The notes beneath the pieces are model-generated. The model saw only the letters and a list, made by a program, of their open reading frames with translations, was not told where the DNA came from and made no database searches. A program made the position numbers and the translations under genes. Below are positions 35,401 to 46,600 of a stretch of DNA of 64,000 bases, in pieces (the stretch's first letter is position 1; each line of letters begins with the position of its first letter). Source of the DNA: Manihot esculenta (taxonomy: Eukaryota; Streptophyta; Magnoliopsida; Malpighiales; Euphorbiaceae); NCBI RefSeq assembly GCF_001659605.2, contig NC_035164.2, forward strand, positions 16,485,393 through 16,549,392. The letters are read 5' to 3'.

Positions 35401-38400
35401 ACTTAAATTTGACATGCATGATAAAGATCATGGTGTTGTTAATGTGAACACGATTATTTTAATAGGTGTGTATACAAAAATCTATTTTTACATGTTGCTT
35501 TAGCTTCCAGTTTAGCATCTTTCTAATAATTCAATTGCTGTTACTCGTTTAGATTATGGTTGGAGAAGGTTATAAATTTAGACACTGCTGTGGGCTATGC
35601 TAATGATTGAGGAAAATATGTTGTTGACAACAGATATGACTTTTTGTTAAGGTTGGCTCATTAATTGCATGAACTTTCTATTGATATGTGCTTGCTGTAT
35701 TATCTAACGAGTAATTTAGCAGTTGATGTTCCATTGGGATTAGAGAGTCATTTTATTTTCTATACAAGTATTGCTAGGAGTTCGTTATCACTAGTTTTGT
35801 ATTTTGGACTATTAAGAATTAAATCAAATTTGAGAACACCTTGTTCTCCTCTTCTTGTATTTCTGATTTCTTTTTATTCTACATCATTAGTTTCTTTTTT
35901 TCTTTTATATATATATATTTTAATTGTTGGTGCAAGTATAATGGATTTATACTTTTCAGATTGCTACTGCATGTGCACTTGCAGCATACAAGTTACAGCG
36001 CCCTGTCAGGATGTATCTCAATCGCAAGACTGATATGATAATGGCAGGAGGAAGGCATCCCATGAAAATAATTTACAGTGTAGGATTCAAGTGTAGTGGG
36101 AAAATTAAAGCCTTGCAGCTTGATATATTGATCAACGCTGGCATATATCCAGACATAAGTCCAATTATGCCACACAACGTTATGGGATCATTGAAAAAAT
36201 ATGACTGGGGTGCTTTATCTTTCGATATAAAGGTATGCAAAACAAATCTTCCTAGTAGATCGGCTATGAGGGCCCCTGGAGAAGTGCAAGGATCATTTAT
36301 TGCAGAAGCTATAATTGAACATGTTGCATCTTCTCTTTCAATGGATGCAGATACTGTGAGAACCATAAATCTTCACACTTATGATAGCCTTAACTCATTC
36401 TATGATGTTAATGCTGGAGAACCACTAGAATATACTTTACCTTCATTATGGGATAAGTTGGCGACAACTTCAAGCTTTACCCAAAGGACTGAAATGATAA
36501 AAGAGGTTAATAGGAGTAATTTGTGGACAAAAAGGGGTATTTCTCGAATACCTGCTGTACATCAGGTGACATTGAGGCCAACTCCTGGGAGAGTAAGTAT
36601 TCTGAGTGATGGGTCTGTGGTTGTTGAAGTTGGGGGAATAGAGCTGGGCCAGGGGCTCTGGACAAAGGTAAAACAGATGGCTGCATTTGGTCTTGGTTCA
36701 ATCAAATGTGTTGGAGCTGGAGACCTCTTGGACAAAGTACGAGTCATTGAATCCAATACCTTGAGTTTAATTCAAGGGGGGTTTACTTCTGGGAGCACTA
36801 CATCTGAGTCAAGCTGTGAAGCAATTAGAATGTGCTGTAAAGCCTTGGTTGATAGACTGACACCTTTAAAGGAAAGGTTGCAGGAGCAAATGGGTTCTGT
36901 AAAATGGGAAATGCTTATTAGCCAGGTATATGAATGGATTCCAAATCATCCTACATTATGTTTGTACTTTAATCCTTCTAGGAGTGAAGTTTGGATGACT
37001 AGAAAACCCATCCAAACAATGGTGCTTTTAATTTAATAATTTGGTTTGAATGAATCCTATCATGAGAAGAGTGGTTTTCATAAACTGACTGCTAAGGATA
37101 GAGGGTGACATGACATATTTTCTTATATTTATGTGTATATAAATATATTCTTACTTAGATATGGAAGCTATTTGCATTCTAACTGTTAGAATTAATAAAA
37201 ACTGCAGGCCTATTTGGAAGCTGTGAATTTATCAGCTAGTTCTTTCTTTGTCCCTGACCTTGCTTCAATGAATTACTTAAATTATGGTGCTGCAGTGACC
37301 GAGGCAAGTTTATCCATGACTCCGTCTCTCCTTTTCTTTTCCATTTGTTTTGGCTTGACCTGAGACCAAAATATTGTTTCTCAATACAAGCTGGGAAACC
37401 TAGCTTTGCCCTAACTTAACACCAGGGAATACTAATTCAGGATGATGTGGATATACTGGGACAGGCTCTATTTTTTTTTTTTTTTTTTTTTTGTTGGTGA
37501 AGGATAGAGGGACAGTTTCTAAAAATTATAGTTGTTAACTTAATGTGAAGCTATGGTTACACAGGTTGAGGTAGACCTTCTAACAGGACAAACAACAATT
37601 TTGAGATCAGATATTATATACGACTGTGGACAAAGTCTTAACCCTGCTGTGGATCTTGGACAGGTTTGTTGTCCCATATGTATAAACTAAGTCCAATTTT
37701 TGAGTCTTAAACGTTTTCCTTGCTTTTATTATTCGTAAAATATTGCCTCTTATAGAGTACTTGGATTACATATATTTTTCAGGAAGTCCAAAATCAAATT
37801 CTTTTTACTGATTTGAAGGAACACAACGTTTCTTACCTGAAATTTTTTTATATGGAGAGAGAGACTGTAAATGGTTGATCATCAGTCTTTCGTATTGAAA
37901 TTAGGAATTGCCTTTTGCAGATTGAAGGAGCTTTTGTCAAAGGAATTGGGTTTTTCATGCTTGAAGAATACACAACAAACTCAGATGGATTAGTGGTTGA
38001 GGAAGGCACATGGACATACAAGATCCCTACAATAGACACCATACCAGAACAGTTTAATGTGGAAATAGCTAACAGTGGACATCATCAAAAGCGTGTTCTC
38101 TCTTCAAAAGGTATACTTTTTTCATGTTCATAAGTAAAAAGCATAATAGTTTTCTCCATGCATGCAATACTTTAAAAAGTTTTCTCGCAGTGTGCTGTTC
38201 AATGTTTTTGGTGAAACTTTTCAGACGGTTGTGAAGTATCAACTTTTAGTTACTAAATAAATGAAATAATTAGATGGATACATTGGAACGTAAGCATGAG
38301 AGATGATTGTTTAATTGAAAGTGAGCATAAAATATATTAGAATTGCACATTTTATCGTCATTGTATTGTTTGTCAAATTTAATAATGTTAGAATTAACAT

Positions 38401-39752
38401 ATATGCTCACCATTCACTTTATGCTATGAAGTAGCATAATTACTGGTTAATTCTCTCTTAAAAATACAGAACTTCAGGTTTGTAACTATACAACCACCAG
38501 AAATCAAACTTTAACCAAATTAATAACAGAAGTATGACATAGGCCCCATAAAAGACATTTTTAATACATTTTGCATACCTAGTGGCACCTGAGGCATTTT
38601 TCTCTTTGTTCTCTCCTTCCATTCTCTTTACTCTTTCTTTGCCAATAAAAGAAGAGGGAAAAAAGGAAAAACTAATGCTCCTTGTCTCATACACTCTCTA
38701 TCCCACCCAATTTCTCGTTTTCTTCTTATGTTTTTACATTTGAAGATAGAGGAGAGCGAGAGGATAGAGAGGATTACCTTGGGTGTCTGGCATATAAAAA
38801 ATCTTTGGTCAAATATGGTTATCACATCAAATTTTTTGACAGATTATGTCCCTTTGTTTATTCTGTTGTTAAATAAACATGATTTAATAATTTTCAAGAG
38901 GCAAATTGAAATTTAGTGATTTTATGGGATTTAGTAACAAGCATAGTTGGTTGAGGATGAAAAGAACCCTGCTTGATTAGAGATAAGACAGATAATAGAT
39001 TAATTTTAATAAAGTGAAGAATAACAGGGTGATTAAATGAGACAGCATGTTGTCTATGCCTGAAACTGACGTTTTTCTGATCCATGGGTAGATGTTTACG
39101 CAGTGAAATAATACTCATTTGCAGCATAAGGGAGCAGAATCTTTTAATTGTTTCATTCTCTGGTGAAAGAATATAAAAATTCAATTTGAGGAAGTTCTCT
39201 AATGATAAACATAATGAAGTTAATTATGATGATTTTGTAAAGCAATCATTGCAGGCTACAAAAGAATTATGAGAAAAAAGTGAGGCTGAAAATGATACAG
39301 TTTTCAGTTACTGCTATGAGAAAAAAGTGAGGCTAAAAATGCTACAGTTTTCAGTTACTGCTGAAATCAGAATACCAGTAAAATGGATCTGAATTAAAGT
39401 CCAAGTTCAAGTACTAGTTGTAATTAGGCTACAATTACAATGCAATGCTTTTCAGAGTCTATCTAATGTAAGACTTGTTGGAGGAAGATGTGTTGGTTGA
39501 TGAAGATTAAGTTGTTGATTCATTTGTGCAGCTTCTGGTGAGCCACCATTGCTCCTAGCAGCCTCAGTTCACTGTGCTATAAGAGCTGCTATTAGAGATG
39601 CTCGACAACAGCTTTCTACATGGGGAGCCTGCAAAGACGGTTCCCATTCAACATTCCATGTAGAGGTCCCTGCCAACATGCCTGTTGTAAAGGAGCTATG
39701 TGGGTTTGACAATGTGGAAAGGTACTTGATGTGGAAAATGAACAGCAACTGA
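20481..39752 (+). CDS. AAO: Aldehyde oxidase (abscisic-/indole-3-acetaldehyde oxidase type), 10 exons, 1368 aa
   Basis: Exons, from splice sites and continuous translation: 20481-20634, 31732-33423, 33885-34144, 34288-34497, 34682-34900, 35960-36925, 37208-37303, 37565-37663, 37921-38110, 39532-39752. They add to 4107 bases, 1368 residues plus stop, the normal length for plant aldehyde oxidases. [2Fe-2S] cluster I uses C49, C54, C57 and C79 (CGEGGCGAC is split by intron 1); cluster II uses C119, C122, C166 and C168 (CGFC, CRC). The FAD domain has GSIGGNL near residue 355. The molybdopterin domain has GGGFGGKA at 833-840, and the catalytic Glu is E1299 in GEPP. The enzyme is a cytosolic molybdo-flavoenzyme oxidising aldehydes with O2; substrates in plants include abscisic aldehyde and indole-3-acetaldehyde. 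Which one applies here cannot be told from sequence. Intron 1 is 11,097 bp and full of retrotransposons; intron 7 is GC-AG. No frame break seen. Confidence 0.93.
20925..21130 (-). repeat. Copia A 3' LTR
   Basis: Ends GGTCAACA at 21130, followed by CTCTCCCTCAAGTTGC, which on the minus strand is the purine-rich tract GCAACTTGAGGGAGAG just upstream of a copia 3' LTR. The start at 20925 is set by alignment with the 5' LTR at 30035 and could be off by a few bases. Confidence 0.7.
21131..22995 (-). pseudogene. Copia A pol remnant (pre-integrase, integrase, RT, RNase H pieces)
   Basis: The 86-codon frame 22728-22988 carries a gag-pre-integrase zinc-finger region (WHKRLGHPSF ... CDVCKYSKHTRTS). The frame 22164-22391 begins with the end of integrase (MSLKTLDCRSPLKVLQ) and goes directly into RT sequence (KFDKKDLGKLQYFLEIEI), so most of the region between was lost by deletion. 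RNase H remnants lie towards 21200-21800. Stops and frameshifts are frequent; no active enzyme is possible. Confidence 0.75.
22996..23188 (-). repeat. Copia B 3' LTR
   Basis: About 193 bp; shares AATTTTGGGAGAAAT and the CTAATTAGGAATATTTA repeats with the 5' LTR. The terminal TCAATA has lost the canonical CA. Confidence 0.85.
23189..26200 (-). pseudogene. Copia B pol remnant (protease, integrase, RT, RNase H)
   Basis: Read on the minus strand from 26200 down: a decayed protease with the DSGA motif altered to DSSA, the pre-integrase region (25802-26098), integrase pieces (25442-25714, 25012-25248), an RT piece with VYVDDIIMIGDD (23999-24199) and an RNase H piece (23426-23635, ending near VVIGSSVEAEYRAMA). 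Each piece is in a different frame or ends at a stop. A run of 22 T near 24571-24592 interrupts it. Confidence 0.8.
26742..26935 (-). repeat. Copia B 5' LTR
   Basis: About 194 bp, ending GGTCAACA at 26935. Very similar to 22996-23188, which ends GGTCAATA. The short LTR and primer site TGGTATCAGAGCC are usual for small copia lineages. Confidence 0.85.
27196..28494 (+). mobile_element. Copia retrotransposon C, internally deleted, inserted in copia A
   Basis: A plus-strand element of 1.3 kb. The LTRs begin TGTTATAGGTTATAGG at 27196 and 28314; the 3' LTR is 181 bp and ends CTACA at 28494. A perfect target duplication GAGAG lies at 27191-27195 and 28495-28499, with copia A sequence continuing outside. 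The 5' LTR runs only to about 27350, where it joins RT coding sequence directly; the rest of the 5' LTR, primer site, gag, protease, integrase and most of RT are gone. The LTRs are very similar and the remaining coding frame is long, so it is younger than A and B. Confidence 0.93.
27351..28306 (+). pseudogene. Copia C RT C-terminus and RNase H
   Basis: Begins within RT at YVDDIVITGSD, meets an in-frame TAA near 27405, then stays open to the natural stop at 28304-28306 (288 codons from 27440). It contains the KDLGSLKYFLGIEV block, the RPDIAYSVSVVSQFM block, RNase H (CFSDTDWAG ... SRSSAEFEYRAMA ... LWCDNQAAIHIA) and the DIFTKAL end. The product starts inside RT, so no replication function remains. 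The polypurine tract GAGGGGAAG precedes the 3' LTR. Confidence 0.85.
28595..29163 (-). pseudogene. Copia A gag remnant
   Basis: Two overlapping frames. The upstream one (29163-28798) has the copia gag core (LWQELDYYQHFQTG ... LLEKERVYSLTGLN ... VHVLSKDPFPPLEQAY) and a decayed zinc knuckle (HCDYYGKLRRNKETC, Tyr for the second Cys). The downstream one (28804-28595) is the Gly/Lys-rich tail. The break between them is a frameshift or stop. Confidence 0.75.
30022..30248 (-). repeat. Copia A 5' LTR with primer binding site
   Basis: The primer site TGCTCTAATACCA (30022-30034; minus TGGTATTAGAGCA, one base changed from the initiator-Met pattern) abuts the LTR at 30035-30248, which ends TGTCAACA. Confidence 0.75.
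30249..31651. other. Remaining part of oxidase intron 1; no element identified
   Basis: AT-rich intronic sequence with a poly-T/poly-A stretch near 30445-30475. A motif at 31023-31050 (ACTTCCTCTGATCCATTAATGTAGGC) resembles the end of some MITEs, but no matching inverted end was found. Confidence 0.5.
31652..31732 (+). repeat. Tandem duplication of the intron 1 3' splice site
   Basis: About 40 bp, ending TTTATGGGTTAGG, occur twice: 31652-31690 and 31693-31732, with three differences. Each copy carries an acceptor AG, at 31688-31689 and 31730-31731. The second gives the canonical join to exon 2. The first is 42 bases upstream, in frame and without a stop. Confidence 0.88.
35145..35170. repeat. 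(AAT)n microsatellite in oxidase intron 5
   Basis: About eight AAT units in an AT-rich part of intron 5 (34901-35959). Likely length-polymorphic. Confidence 0.9.
37304..37564 (+). other. GC-AG intron (intron 7) of the oxidase gene
   Basis: Exon 7 ends GTGACCGAG and the intron starts GCAAGT; exon 8 begins GTTGAGGTAGAC after ACAG. The donor otherwise matches the consensus perfectly (GAG|GCAAGT), as is typical of the minor GC-AG class. A T run of about 23 lies inside, near 37471-37493. Confidence 0.85.
39269..39362. repeat. 47-bp tandem duplication in oxidase intron 9
   Basis: ATGAGAAAAAAGTGAGGCT begins at 39269 and again at 39316; the two 47-bp copies differ at two positions. It lies within intron 9 (38111-39531), about 170 bases before exon 10. 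Confidence 0.9.
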
Positions 39753-40453
39753 GGAGTCTGTCGTTTTATGAGGTCGCTCGAATTGATAATGCCATGTAAT
39801 ATGCACACAAATCAGAATTTGTAAATTGGCTTTCTGTTGAAATAAAATGCATGTAAATGTAATACTAGCAGAATAAAAGATATTATTAGTGTATAAGCTA
39901 AAGTATGGAGAGGCTTTTCCTCCTTTTCCTTAATTGTTCTTACCATGTTAAATAAACAAGCTGATTATGCAGATGTGTGACAGACAAAGACTAAAGCAGT
40001 TTCCATCAATGTTTCTTTAGCAGGATAGAAATACAATTAAAGTCATTATACAATACAGACTCTGACTACACAAAAGATACAGTTTAGCAATTTGATTTCT
40101 TGCAAACATATACATTAAATGCCTTAAATAATATCTTAAATCTGACGCATGATATATTATGGTCTCTATTCTTTTATAACTAATACTTCTAGTTCCTGAA
40201 ATTTATTAATGAATCAATAATTTAATTCTTGATTTATAAACTTTTGTACAGTACGTTTTCTAGTATCTTAAACTAGATCGCACTCTATTCTATAAAATGT
40301 AAAATTTGAACACATTTGAATCCTGAAATATTATGCATAGGCCAGAGTATTTCTCAACTAATGATAACTGCGGGACTAATTAAGTTTGAAACATGTACCT
40401 TATTGCAGAATGGTGAGGGAAAAAAAAAAAAAAAGAAATAATCGACCTAATTA
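39753..40453. other. Intergenic region between two convergent genes, with 3' UTRs
   Basis: The oxidase gene reads in from the left and the PPR gene from the right. AATAAA at 39841-39846, 89 bases after the oxidase stop, is a likely poly(A) signal. On the minus strand AATAAA at 40202-40207 could serve the PPR gene. Nothing else seen; an A run lies at about 40418-40432. Confidence 0.6.
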
Positions 40454-43006
40454 TCACCAGTAGCCCCTGCAGGAGCAGGATCCTTTGTTGAAATGATGGA
40501 AGCGAGTGGAGTCCCTCAATATGATTTCATGATCAATGATCATAGAAATGTAAGTAATGGCAGTATGACAATCACCACAGACACGCAAATTCTTGGTGAT
40601 CCTGATTGGTGCTCCTGGAGCTGATGTTAGGATGCCATAGGCAAGAGCCAACTTCTCAGAGTGTTCAGAAAGAAGATCACCTTTCTCTTCATCATCCACA
40701 TCATGGAGAGCAAAGCTAGTCTCTGGAACATACCCAATAACTTTAATTCGTCGAATCAATTCTGTGAGGATTGCATATATTTGTTTAGACTGTGGATGAG
40801 TCCTGTCCCCAACAAAGAAGGTTGCATGGCCTTTCTTCCCTTGGACCCAACTGCAACCAGGTCTCTTCTTAATCCCTGTATGTTTCATCAAAGATCTGAT
40901 CCTGCTCACATCTTTCCAACGCCTGGCATTTGCATATATGTTTGAAAGCAATGTGTAAGATCCATCATTTTCTGACTCCATTTCTAACAATCTGTTCGAA
41001 GCATATTCCCCAAGTTCCACATTAGCATGTTTTCTGCAACCGCTGAGCAATGCTACCCAAACTATGGGACCCGGTTTCATAGGCATTTCATCAATGAGCT
41101 TCATGGCTTCATCCAAGCGACCAGCACGACCCAAAAGATCAACCATACAAGCATAGTGTTCTTCTCCAGGAATAACCCCGAAGTTTTTTATCATTCCATT
41201 GAAGTATTTATTCCCTTCATCGATCATTCCTGAATGGCTGCAAGCATAGAGCACAACAAGGAACGTTATGCCATCAGGTACAAGACCCTCTTTTCTCATG
41301 TCATAAAAAACCTTAAGTGCCTCTGCTCCTTGTCCATGCATGCCATAACCTGTTATTAGGGATGTCCATGAAACTGCATTTCTCTGCTTCATGTTATCAA
41401 ACACAGATCTAGCAATATCAATATCTCCAGATTTAGAATACATATCTATCAGGCAATTGGCCACAAAAAGTACATCATACTTATTGCGCAATACATAAGC
41501 GTGGATTTGTCTGCCAAATCTCAATGCAGCCAAACGAGCACATGCCATCAAGGCACATGATATTGTAAACGCATTTGGCTTTACTGATCTGTCCTCTTTG
41601 AGCATCTGGGAGAAGAGTTCTAATGCATCATTAGCTTCTCCATGTTGGGAGTACCCACCAATCATAGTAGTCCAAGTCACAACATTCCTATCCTTTGGCA
41701 GTATGGAATCAAAGATGGCACGGCCAACATCAATACTTTTGCACTTTGTATACATGTCAATTATGGCGTTAATTGCCGAATGCTCATCTCTCGGATCACT
41801 ATTATCAAAGTTCAAAATGCATTTTATGGCATAACAATGAATCTCCTTCCCATGAAGCAATGCTCCAACCGAAGCACAACCAGAAAGAAGAGACACAAGG
41901 GTAACCTCATTCGGCTTCGACCCACAAATCTGCATTTGCCTAAACACTTCCATTGCTTCGTAGCCGAGTCCCCTCTGTGCATATCCCGCAATAACCGCAC
42001 TCCAAGACACAACATCCAATTCAATGTTCTGTTCCCTCATCTCCTCGAACAAAGTAAGAGCATCCTCAAACCTGCCAATCTGAGAATAGCCAGTAACCAT
42101 TGCATTCCAAGAAATCACATCCTTCTCTCGCATAAGCTCAAAAACTTTGCATGCTTCGTGCATCATTCCACACTTTGCATACATATCCACAAGTGAATTG
42201 CCCACAAACACATCGTCAAACAAGCCACTCCTCAATGCATAGCCATGTACCTGCTTACCACACAACCAGGCACCCATAGAAGCACAAACTGGGAGCACGG
42301 TGACAAGACTAACAGGATCCGGTCGGATATCTTTATCACCCACTTCGCACATTCTATGAAACAACCCAAGTACACTATTCGAATCCCCACTTTGCATGTA
42401 AGCGGTGATTATTGAATTCCAAGAAACTAAATCATATATCTCACTCATGCACATTTCATCGAACATTTGGCGCGCATGGTTCAACGCGCCACACCGGCCA
42501 TACATAGTCACCACCGCATTGCAAACAAAAACATTAGATTCAAACCCATTAGAGCAGACAACAGCATGTAGTGAACTGCCATGGCGAAAGGAGGGGAGCT
42601 CACCACAGGCCTTGAAGACGAAAGGGAAAGTGTAATGGTCAGGTGACCATCCAAGACTGAGCATTCTGCAAAAAAGAGAGACAGAGTGATGCAGAAGGCC
42701 GAGGCGTACGGCACGGCGGATGAGAGCGTTCCACCAGAAGACGGAAGAGGAAGAAGGGGTAAGGCGTTGGAGGAGAGAAAGAGCATGAGAAGGAGCATTG
42801 AGAGCTAAGTAGGTGGAGATAAGATTGATAGAGAGATGAGTGAATAGGCCTTGAATTAAGGCTTGCTGGTGGATGAGGTTTGCTTGGAAAACGGATTTGC
42901 ATTGTTTTAGAAGCGCTGGAGAGACTGAAGGAGCAGCTATGGAGGCTGCAGAGGATGAGAAGCGGCAGAGGAGACGTTTCGGGTAAAGGAAGCAGCGACA
43001 GAGCAT
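40454..43006 (-). CDS. Pentatricopeptide repeat protein, PLS class with E/E+ and DYW deaminase domain (850 aa)
   Basis: An intronless ORF, as usual for plant PPR genes. The N-terminus (MLCRCFLYPKRLLCRFSSSAAS) is Arg/Ser-rich with no acidic residue, like an organelle-targeting peptide; mitochondrion or plastid cannot be separated. Residues about 70-640 are a chain of P, L and S repeats (repeated blocks such as VFVCNAVVTMYGRCG and DVISWNAMVTGYSQIG). E/E+ follows (RPGCSWVQGKKGHATFF) and then the DYW domain with the zinc signatures HSE (LLSEHSEKLALAYGIL) and CGDC, ending GSCSCRGYW. Such proteins bind organellar RNA and many edit specific C to U. From memory it resembles Arabidopsis At5g16860, which also ends GYW, so the final triplet is not a defect. 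No frame break. Which site it edits is unknown. Confidence 0.93.
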   Translation of the reverse strand: MLCRCFLYPKRLLCRFSSSAASIAAPSVSPALLKQCKSVFQANLIHQQALIQGLFTHLSINLISTYLALNAPSHALSLLQRLTPSSSSVFWWNALIRRAVRLGLLHHSVSLFCRMLSLGWSPDHYTFPFVFKACGELPSFRHGSSLHAVVCSNGFESNVFVCNAVVTMYGRCGALNHARQMFDEMCMSEIYDLVSWNSIITAYMQSGDSNSVLGLFHRMCEVGDKDIRPDPVSLVTVLPVCASMGAWLCGKQVHGYALRSGLFDDVFVGNSLVDMYAKCGMMHEACKVFELMREKDVISWNAMVTGYSQIGRFEDALTLFEEMREQNIELDVVSWSAVIAGYAQRGLGYEAMEVFRQMQICGSKPNEVTLVSLLSGCASVGALLHGKEIHCYAIKCILNFDNSDPRDEHSAINAIIDMYTKCKSIDVGRAIFDSILPKDRNVVTWTTMIGGYSQHGEANDALELFSQMLKEDRSVKPNAFTISCALMACARLAALRFGRQIHAYVLRNKYDVLFVANCLIDMYSKSGDIDIARSVFDNMKQRNAVSWTSLITGYGMHGQGAEALKVFYDMRKEGLVPDGITFLVVLYACSHSGMIDEGNKYFNGMIKNFGVIPGEEHYACMVDLLGRAGRLDEAMKLIDEMPMKPGPIVWVALLSGCRKHANVELGEYASNRLLEMESENDGSYTLLSNIYANARRWKDVSRIRSLMKHTGIKKRPGCSWVQGKKGHATFFVGDRTHPQSKQIYAILTELIRRIKVIGYVPETSFALHDVDDEEKGDLLSEHSEKLALAYGILTSAPGAPIRITKNLRVCGDCHTAITYISMIIDHEIILRDSTRFHHFNKGSCSCRGYW

Positions 43007-43673
43007 ACTAAGTTGTAATAAGCATTGGCCTCGCCCTTGACCTTGACCTTGCGTAATAAATTATAACCGAGAGACTTACTAAAGAATAAGATATTATTGC
43101 AAAATTAGTCTTCTTTTCACATTCCTGGAATTTAATCAAGTAAGAAATAATAACTTTTAAATTATTTTTCACAATTTTTTATAATAAAGATTTTACTTTT
43201 TTAAAATAAAAATGATTTTTTTCTGTTACAAAACTATATTATATTCATAATTAAAATTTTAATGGTTATTTAAAAAATATTTATTTACGATGATAAAAAT
43301 AAATTATGTTATAAAACAAAGAAGTACCATATTAAAAAATTACTAAAATAAATAAGTTTCTAAATATATTTTATGATGATTTTTAATTATGAAATATATG
43401 AGTGGATTTTTATTTTTTACTTAGAAAATTGTTTTTCGGTATCGATAAAGTAATGCGTCACCAATATTTTTCTTTACTTTTTTTACAGAAAATGAAAATT
43501 CTTAAAAAGTAAAATTTAAAAAACTATTTTCCACAACAAATAAATCCTGCAACTCTCTTATTCTGATGGGGGATTTTCTTTATTAGATTCTCATCGAGTT
43601 TAAAAGGGTAACTTTATGGTATCATATACTATTATCACTTGTGTGGATATTATTATTATTATTATTATTATTT
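43007..43673. other. AT-rich upstream region of the PPR gene; no other gene seen
   Basis: Contains the presumed promoter of the PPR gene (minus strand). AT-rich throughout, with an (ATT)n run at about 43649-43670 immediately before the copia D LTR. Confidence 0.5.
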
Positions 43674-46600
43674 TGTTGGATTTTAATTATATTAACATAC
43701 AGCAGAAGAATAAAAATAAATAAATTTATTCACTAATATAAATCAAATTTAAACGAATAAGAAAATAAAGATAAAAAAATAAATATTTTTATTTTTTTTA
43801 CAATAAAAAAGAGATTATTCGTATTGATTGAGTTATTGAAACAAGTCATTTAAATATACACTTTCTAACAATATTTATATCCACACAGAATACGAATAAA
43901 AAAAATTAAAATAGTTCTAAGAGTAGAAAAGGAAAAAAATATTTTAAATATTGACTCTCAACTATTCTTGAGAATTAAGGTGGCTCTTAAAAGTCTATGA
44001 TTTCATAAGAGGTCCTTTTATATTAAGACTCTAGAATTTAATATAATAGTATTTATTTATTTATTTAATTAAATAAATAAATTATAAATATGATTCAAAA
44101 CTTTCATAAACAGTCATATAAATTTTAAACAAATTTAATTAAATCCCTACTTAATTAATTAAGTTAAAATTGTAATCCTTTCAAATTATAATTTTATCCT
44201 AATACTATAAACTTATATGCAATTAAGCCCTATTTTATTTGACCTCTCGTTTTATTTTCTCAGGCTATTCTTTATGTGTCTAACCTATTAGATTTCAAAT
44301 ACATTGGTAACAAATATAATTAATTCATTAATTAATTTAAAGGTTAAGAACATTAATAATATGTCAAAATTATCCAAATATTTGGAATATATTTGATTTA
44401 ACATTTCAATGTAATTAATATCCCTTCATCATTAATGTCCCAATTTAACATTTAATATATGGAGCATGTTTGCTATATTAAATCATATTAAGTTCTCTTG
44501 TAATAGTCATTGACCTATTAAATGAAATTTTAAATTTTATTTGCTAATTTCATTCCACCTTACGTAAGAATTTCATGATTAATGTTAGTAGAGAATCCTT
44601 TCAAAGTACAAGACAACAAGCCCAGCTAAAAAGGAAAGTGGAAAGATCTTAGATCTTGATATTATGATATCTTCCTCAAAAGTCCGTCAAAGGGTAGGTT
44701 GTCTAATGACGAATTCGACTAATCAGAGTTCCCTAGTCCTACCTAAATAGAGATGTCCCTGAAATAGAATTAAGTGGAATATTCCTTAATTTATTCTAGG
44801 GTGATGAATCACATCTCAATTACATAAATATCTTCATACAGTTTCTACTATACCCAATCCATCCTCATTTATTACTTCATGAACTAAGTAATGTTTAAGA
44901 GAAATCAAAACATAGAAGTCCCTATATAAAATAACTTATTGATTTCAAGTTAAAGGATCATTTAAACAACCATCACTAGAGTAATCCATAAATACAAATT
45001 ATTCTCTATATGAATTTTTCAAACGAGTCAGTTCAGTGTACTTATTTATAAATTATAATAAGCACAAAAATATCAGTTCTAGATATCTCTTATATCTCAA
45101 CCTATGAAATCGGTTGCTTCCTCTAAAAGGAAAAAATATAATATGTACCAGTCTTAATAGGTTTAATAATTATCTAATAATGATAAGAACATTGACCATA
45201 AATATTTAGAGACATTACTTAAATGCAATAAGAATCTCACAATCATAACCACATTGCAATTTCCTTTGTATAGTAATATAGTCTCATAGACTTTATCTTT
45301 ACTCGAGATTTAATTAAATGAGCACTAAAGATAAATAAATACTTATATTAAAATGTATTAAATACTAAAAAATATATGAAACATAATGTCAAACTACAAC
45401 CAACAAATTGGCTGTAGTGTATATAACTGTAACGATCCGGAAATCGGACCGCTACCGGCGCTAGGATTCAATTCAGATCGACTTAAGGTCGCCGGAACCC
45501 GTAGCAAGCCTACTATACATCCTGGGTATCTAATAAAATCCCATACATAATCATACATTATCATAAAAACTTAAACATTTCATGATACCAAGCTCAACCT
45601 GTACATGTATCATAATGAAAAATATAAAACCCATACTAGAACCCTCATCAAATACTCTAGTATGGTTAACATCACATGCCTCAAACTTGGTCCAAACATA
45701 ACTCATAATTAAAAACTTTTACATACTAATTATGTTAACAGGGATTATAAAGGTAAAGAAAACTAGGGTCAAGCACAATTCTAATCCATTAAAATTTATA
45801 TGTCCACACTATACTATTACAAAAACTATACCAGCTACTATGCCGACTTCCCGATGCTATCTTTGATCCTGCAAACCTGGGGTTAGGGAAAAGGGATAAG
45901 CTATTAGAGCCTATTGAGCAGAACATAAAAACAGTTTAATAAATATATGCTCATATGAAATGCGTCACAACACAAACAATTCACATCAAGATGAACTTGT
46001 CACCAGTAACTCTCTACATAATCCAATGTGTCCGGCCCTCGACGGAGCTCCCCAGGACTTTCGCTTAAACATAACATAACATATCCATATTACTAGGGGC
46101 GTAGAATGGGCATCACCTAGACTTTCCCTTACATATTGCCAGGGGCGTAGAATGGGCCTCACCTGGACTTCCGTATCGTATCATATCATATCATCTCGAG
46201 GGCTAGTGGGTCATCCAATATCCATCCACATCAACAGTAAATTATGCAATGCATCATATTCGTGAATTCTAATGCAAACATCCTAATACATAAACATGGC
46301 ATTCGTGATGCATGAATATGCTTAAAAGTTTGATTACTTTAAAACCATAGATTAGTTCAGTTCTACTCACCTTTGGCTGACACTTGCCTAACAATGACGC
46401 AACTATCTTACTATTGGCCTCTACGGTCTCCCAGGTCCGATCCTATATAGATGGACTTAAATAAGGGACCAAGCATAACTATTACATGACTCTAAACAAC
46501 TCCCTAGAAGCCCCCTAAAACATACCAAAACATACACATAAAACAAGTAAAGGAAGGCTGGGCAGGGTACTTTCGGCGGTAGGTTCGGCGGCCGAAGGTC

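Noticed and set aside
40454..40470. GYW instead of DYW at the PPR C-terminus as a defect
   Set aside because: As I recall, the Arabidopsis relative also ends GYW; the zinc-binding HSE and CxxC motifs are intact.
41642..42196. 184-codon plus-strand ORF inside the PPR gene
   Set aside because: Antisense shadow of the long intact PPR reading frame.
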